A model generated the notes under the pieces. That model saw nothing but the letters and a program-made list of their open reading frames with translations, had not been told where the DNA came from and did not search any database. The position numbers were made by a program, and so were the translations under genes. Positions 5,812 to 7,416 of a stretch of DNA of 7,416 nucleotides are shown one piece after another; the stretch's first letter is position 1; each line of letters opens with the position of its first letter. Location of the stretch: contig CABUGI010000093.1 in the NCBI GenBank assembly GCA_902491055.1, positions 1 to 7,416 on the forward strand, in the 5' to 3' direction. The DNA is from an uncultured Collinsella sp. GTDB lineage: Bacteria > Actinomycetota > Coriobacteriia > Coriobacteriales > Coriobacteriaceae.

Positions 5812-5828
5812 TTGCATTTGCTACATAT

Positions 5829-5905
5829 GGCCCGTTCGTCTAGCGGTTTAGGACGCCGCCCTCTCAAGGCGGAGATCACCAGTTCGAATCTGGTACGGGC
5901 TACCA
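5829..5905 (+). tRNA. tRNA-Glu (anticodon CTC)
   Basis: The acceptor arms GGCCCGT (5829-5835) and ACGGGCT (5895-5901) pair with a G-U at the first position. A5902 is the discriminator and CCA is encoded (5903-5905). The anticodon stem CCGCC/GGCGG encloses CTCTCAA (5861-5867) with anticodon CTC at 5863-5865, which reads GAG. The T arm is ACCAG-TTCGAAT-CTGGT. It lies 17 bases after tRNA-Gln. Confidence 0.96.
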
Positions 5906-5915
5906 AAATTGAATG

Positions 5916-5943
5916 CCCGGGCCTCGTAAGAGACCCGGGTTTT
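5916..5943 (+). terminator. Rho-independent terminator of the tRNA operon
   Basis: CCCGGG (5916-5921) pairs with CCCGGG (5934-5939), and the stem continues as CTC (5923-5925) with GAG (5930-5932) across a single mismatch, closed by a GTAA loop. TTTTGTGT follows. It begins 11 bases after the CCA of tRNA-Glu. Confidence 0.85.
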
Positions 5944-5952
5944 GTGTATTGA

Positions 5953-5964
5953 CCGTATATACGG
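5953..5964. promoter_or_regulatory. Perfect 12-bp palindrome CCGTATATACGG, possible -10 box or operator
   Basis: The palindrome sits between the tRNA terminator and the TPR gene, 35 bases before the start codon. Its centre TATATA (5956-5961) could be the -10 box for the TPR-smpB operon, although no good -35 box is visible in the terminator stem upstream. It could also bind a dimeric regulator. Confidence 0.35.
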
Positions 5965-5999
5965 CGCCTGCCGTGTTTCGCTCAGATCGAGGAGTGGCC

Positions 6000-6917
6000 A
6001 TGGATCTGCCCATCAGCTTGCAAGACATCACGTATGCCGAGAACTATCTGGCGCAGGGCGACCTGGCTACGGCGACGCCGCTGCTGGAGCGCCTGGTGGA
6101 GCTCGCCGAGGAGTATATCGACGCCGAGTGCAAGACGGAGGAGAAGCGCCAATACTTTAGCTTCGATAGCAAGTTTGAGCGCTTGGCCTATCGCCGCGTG
6201 GAGAAGGATCCGCGCGAGCTCGTGCAGGTCGAGGTGCCGTTTGACCGCCTGTACTCTGATATGGCGTTTGCCTACATTCGCCAGCAGGATTATGTGAGCG
6301 CTCGTAATGCCCTGATGCAGGCTGTGCGTTGGGACCCCATGAACTGCAACTATCGCTTGGATTTGGCCGAGCTGTTCCGCGCTCTCGAGGACAAGCAGGA
6401 ATGGGCATCGCTCTCGTTCTCGGTGCTGGAGCGTGCAAGCGATGGCAAGTGCGCCGCCCGCGCTTACGCCAATCTAGGTCAGTACTTCTTGGAGCCCGAG
6501 ACCGAGAACGTTTCGGCTGCCGTGGGCTGCGCGCGTCTGGCACTGCGCCTGGCGCCCAACGATGCGCATACGACGCGCCTGCTCAACAAGATCCATACCA
6601 CCTATCCGGATGCCGCCGAGGAGAGCGACGAGCACGTGATGGGCGAGCTGGCGTTGCAGGGCGTTCCGACCTCAACTTCGGCCGAGATTGCCATCTGCCT
6701 GATTATGTGCGCGACCGATGCTGCAAGCGACGGCGACAAGCAGGAGGCGACGCGCCTGACGGTACGTGCTCGCGACTTGGTGGGCGAGGAGGCCTGCGCG
6801 GCGATTATCAAACTGGTGCGCGAGAGCGATGCCGAGCTCAATGCCGAGCGCAAGGCAAAGCGCGAGGCTGCGGGCTCAAACGCCGATGGCGCCAAGGAGG
6901 CCGGCGATGCCCAGTAA
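6000..6917 (+). CDS. TPR-like helical repeat protein, first gene of the smpB operon
   Basis: The 305-residue product looks like a soluble protein built of helix pairs of the tetratricopeptide type; I do not recognise a specific function. Repeat-like stretches are at about 9-40 (AENYLAQGDLATATPLLERL), 83-115 (the stretch ending DYVSARNALMQAVRWDP), 118-146 and 152-187 (ending AVGCARLALRLAPND). An acidic linker (about 203-216) and a further helical region (about 226-276) follow. The last 30 residues are charged and low-complexity, with Lys, Glu and Ala, and are probably disordered. There is no signal peptide or membrane segment, so it is cytoplasmic and probably acts through protein contacts. 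ATG 6000 is chosen because GAGGAG (5989-5994) lies 5 bases upstream; the open frame further upstream runs through the tRNA terminator. Its 3' end overlaps smpB by 11 bases. Confidence 0.82.
   Translation: MDLPISLQDITYAENYLAQGDLATATPLLERLVELAEEYIDAECKTEEKRQYFSFDSKFERLAYRRVEKDPRELVQVEVPFDRLYSDMAFAYIRQQDYVSARNALMQAVRWDPMNCNYRLDLAELFRALEDKQEWASLSFSVLERASDGKCAARAYANLGQYFLEPETENVSAAVGCARLALRLAPNDAHTTRLLNKIHTTYPDAAEESDEHVMGELALQGVPTSTSAEIAICLIMCATDAASDGDKQEATRLTVRARDLVGEEACAAIIKLVRESDAELNAERKAKREAAGSNADGAKEAGDAQ
6894..6900 (+). promoter_or_regulatory. smpB ribosome binding site inside the TPR gene
   Basis: AAGGAGG lies 6 bases before ATG 6907 and within the last codons of the upstream gene. It selects the smpB start and suggests that ribosomes finishing the TPR gene reinitiate on smpB. 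Confidence 0.85.
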
Positions 6918-7386
6918 GCGCGAGCGCAAGCTCATTTCCAAGAATCGCTCGGCGCATCACGAGTACTTTATCGATGAGACGTTTGAGTGCGGTATTGAGC
7001 TGAGCGGCACCGAGGTCAAGTCGATTCGCGAGCGCGCCTGTCAGATCACTGACACTTTTGCGCTGATTCGTGGCGGCGAGTGCTGGCTCGTCGGACTGCA
7101 TATCCACCCTTATAGCCATGGTGGCGTGTGGAATCGCGATCCCGATCGTCGGCGTCGTCTGCTGCTGCACCGCAAGGAGATTGACTTTCTTGACGGCAAA
7201 CTTCGCAACCGTGGTTATGCGCTGGTTCCGTTGGAGCTCTTCTTTAATACCGACGGCCGCGTAAAGCTGCTGCTGGGTCTGGGTCGCGGCAAGAAGCTCT
7301 ATGACAAGCGCGAGGACATGGCCAAGCGTGATGTCCAACGCGAGATCGACCGCGCCCTTAAGGTAGTGTCGAGAAAGTTGGTGTAA
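6907..7386 (+). CDS. smpB: SsrA-binding protein SmpB (trans-translation)
   Basis: This 159-residue protein is SmpB, which binds the tRNA-like part of tmRNA and delivers it to ribosomes stalled without a stop codon. The family motifs appear in order: NRSAHHEYFIDETFECGIEL (13-32), SGTEVKSIRE (33-42), HIHPYSHGGVWNRDPDRRRR (65-84), LLLHRKEI (85-92), the PLELFF region (108-113) and GRGKKLYDKRED (126-137). The C-terminal tail, RDVQREIDRALKVVSRKLV, is the basic helix that enters the empty mRNA channel. Length is normal. The start overlaps the TPR gene by 11 bases with a strong internal ribosome binding site. Only 30 bases follow in the window. They hold a 5-bp GGGCC/GGCCC stem (7387-7401) without a T-tract, and the tmRNA gene is not visible. 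Confidence 0.97.
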   Translation: MPSKRERKLISKNRSAHHEYFIDETFECGIELSGTEVKSIRERACQITDTFALIRGGECWLVGLHIHPYSHGGVWNRDPDRRRRLLLHRKEIDFLDGKLRNRGYALVPLELFFNTDGRVKLLLGLGRGKKLYDKREDMAKRDVQREIDRALKVVSRKLV

Positions 7387-7416
7387 GGGCCCTTGCGGCC
7401 CCTGTGTCCGATATCC

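Noticed and set aside
5594..5812. Minus-strand open frame of 72 codons starting with MAGMEGVEPPLTEPES
   Set aside because: It is the reverse complement of tRNA-Gln, a well-known type of false gene call.
5738..5905. Integration (att) site at the tRNA genes
   Set aside because: No tyrosine integrase gene and no second copy of a tRNA 3' end were found in the window; the recombinase present is of the serine type.
5670..5906. Minus-strand open frame starting with MVARTRFELVISALRGRRPKPLDE
   Set aside because: It is antisense to the tRNA-Glu and tRNA-Gln genes and a familiar spurious annotation.
7387..7401. Terminator after smpB
   Set aside because: The stem is only 5 bp and has no T-tract; the window ends too soon to judge.

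Overview
The window looks like chromosomal DNA of a high-GC Gram-positive bacterium. Gene content and protein flavour (FtsX end, RNase R without an N-terminal helix-turn-helix, SmpB, strong AGGAGG-type ribosome binding sites, a TTG start, CCA-encoding tRNA genes) suggest an actinobacterium of the Coriobacteriia, possibly Collinsella or a relative. That placement is inference from recognition, not from a search.

Layout. 1-605 is the 3' end of ftsX (cell-division ABC transporter subunit), closed by a strong terminator at 630-665. 743-2878 is rnr (RNase R), followed by a GC-rich hairpin. 2879-3055 is a gene-free gap with an AT-rich inverted-repeat segment that can fold in two exclusive ways, directly before a small serine recombinase (3056-3661). 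3767-4348 is a VanZ-like membrane protein with a TTG start. 4471-4830 is an ArsC/Spx-like thioredoxin-fold protein. 4837-5007 holds three tandem 62-bp units, each a 16-nt loop closed by a 15-16 bp stem. 5051-5461 on the minus strand is a small protein resembling the N-terminal part of MarR-annotated proteins, with no room for a winged helix. 5462-5737 is a divergent intergenic region with promoter-like and repeat elements. 5738-5905 carries tRNA-Gln(CTG) and tRNA-Glu(CTC), with a good promoter upstream and a terminator downstream. 6000-6917 (TPR-like protein) and 6907-7386 (smpB) overlap by 11 bp and are probably translationally coupled.

How it fits together. RNase R and SmpB act in the same pathway (trans-translation: SmpB-tmRNA rescues stalled ribosomes and RNase R degrades the defective mRNA). 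Their genes often sit close together in Gram-positives, but here about 4 kb separates them. The genes in between (recombinase, VanZ-like, ArsC-like, repeat array, truncated regulator-like gene) are unrelated to that pathway and look like accessory cargo. The tmRNA gene is not visible; the window ends 30 bases after smpB.

The most interesting non-standard structure is the hairpin array at 4837-5007. It has an exact 62-bp period, constant 16-nt loops and compensatory base changes between copies, which indicates selection for, or recent descent from, a structured element. I recognise no complete new multi-gene system in the window.
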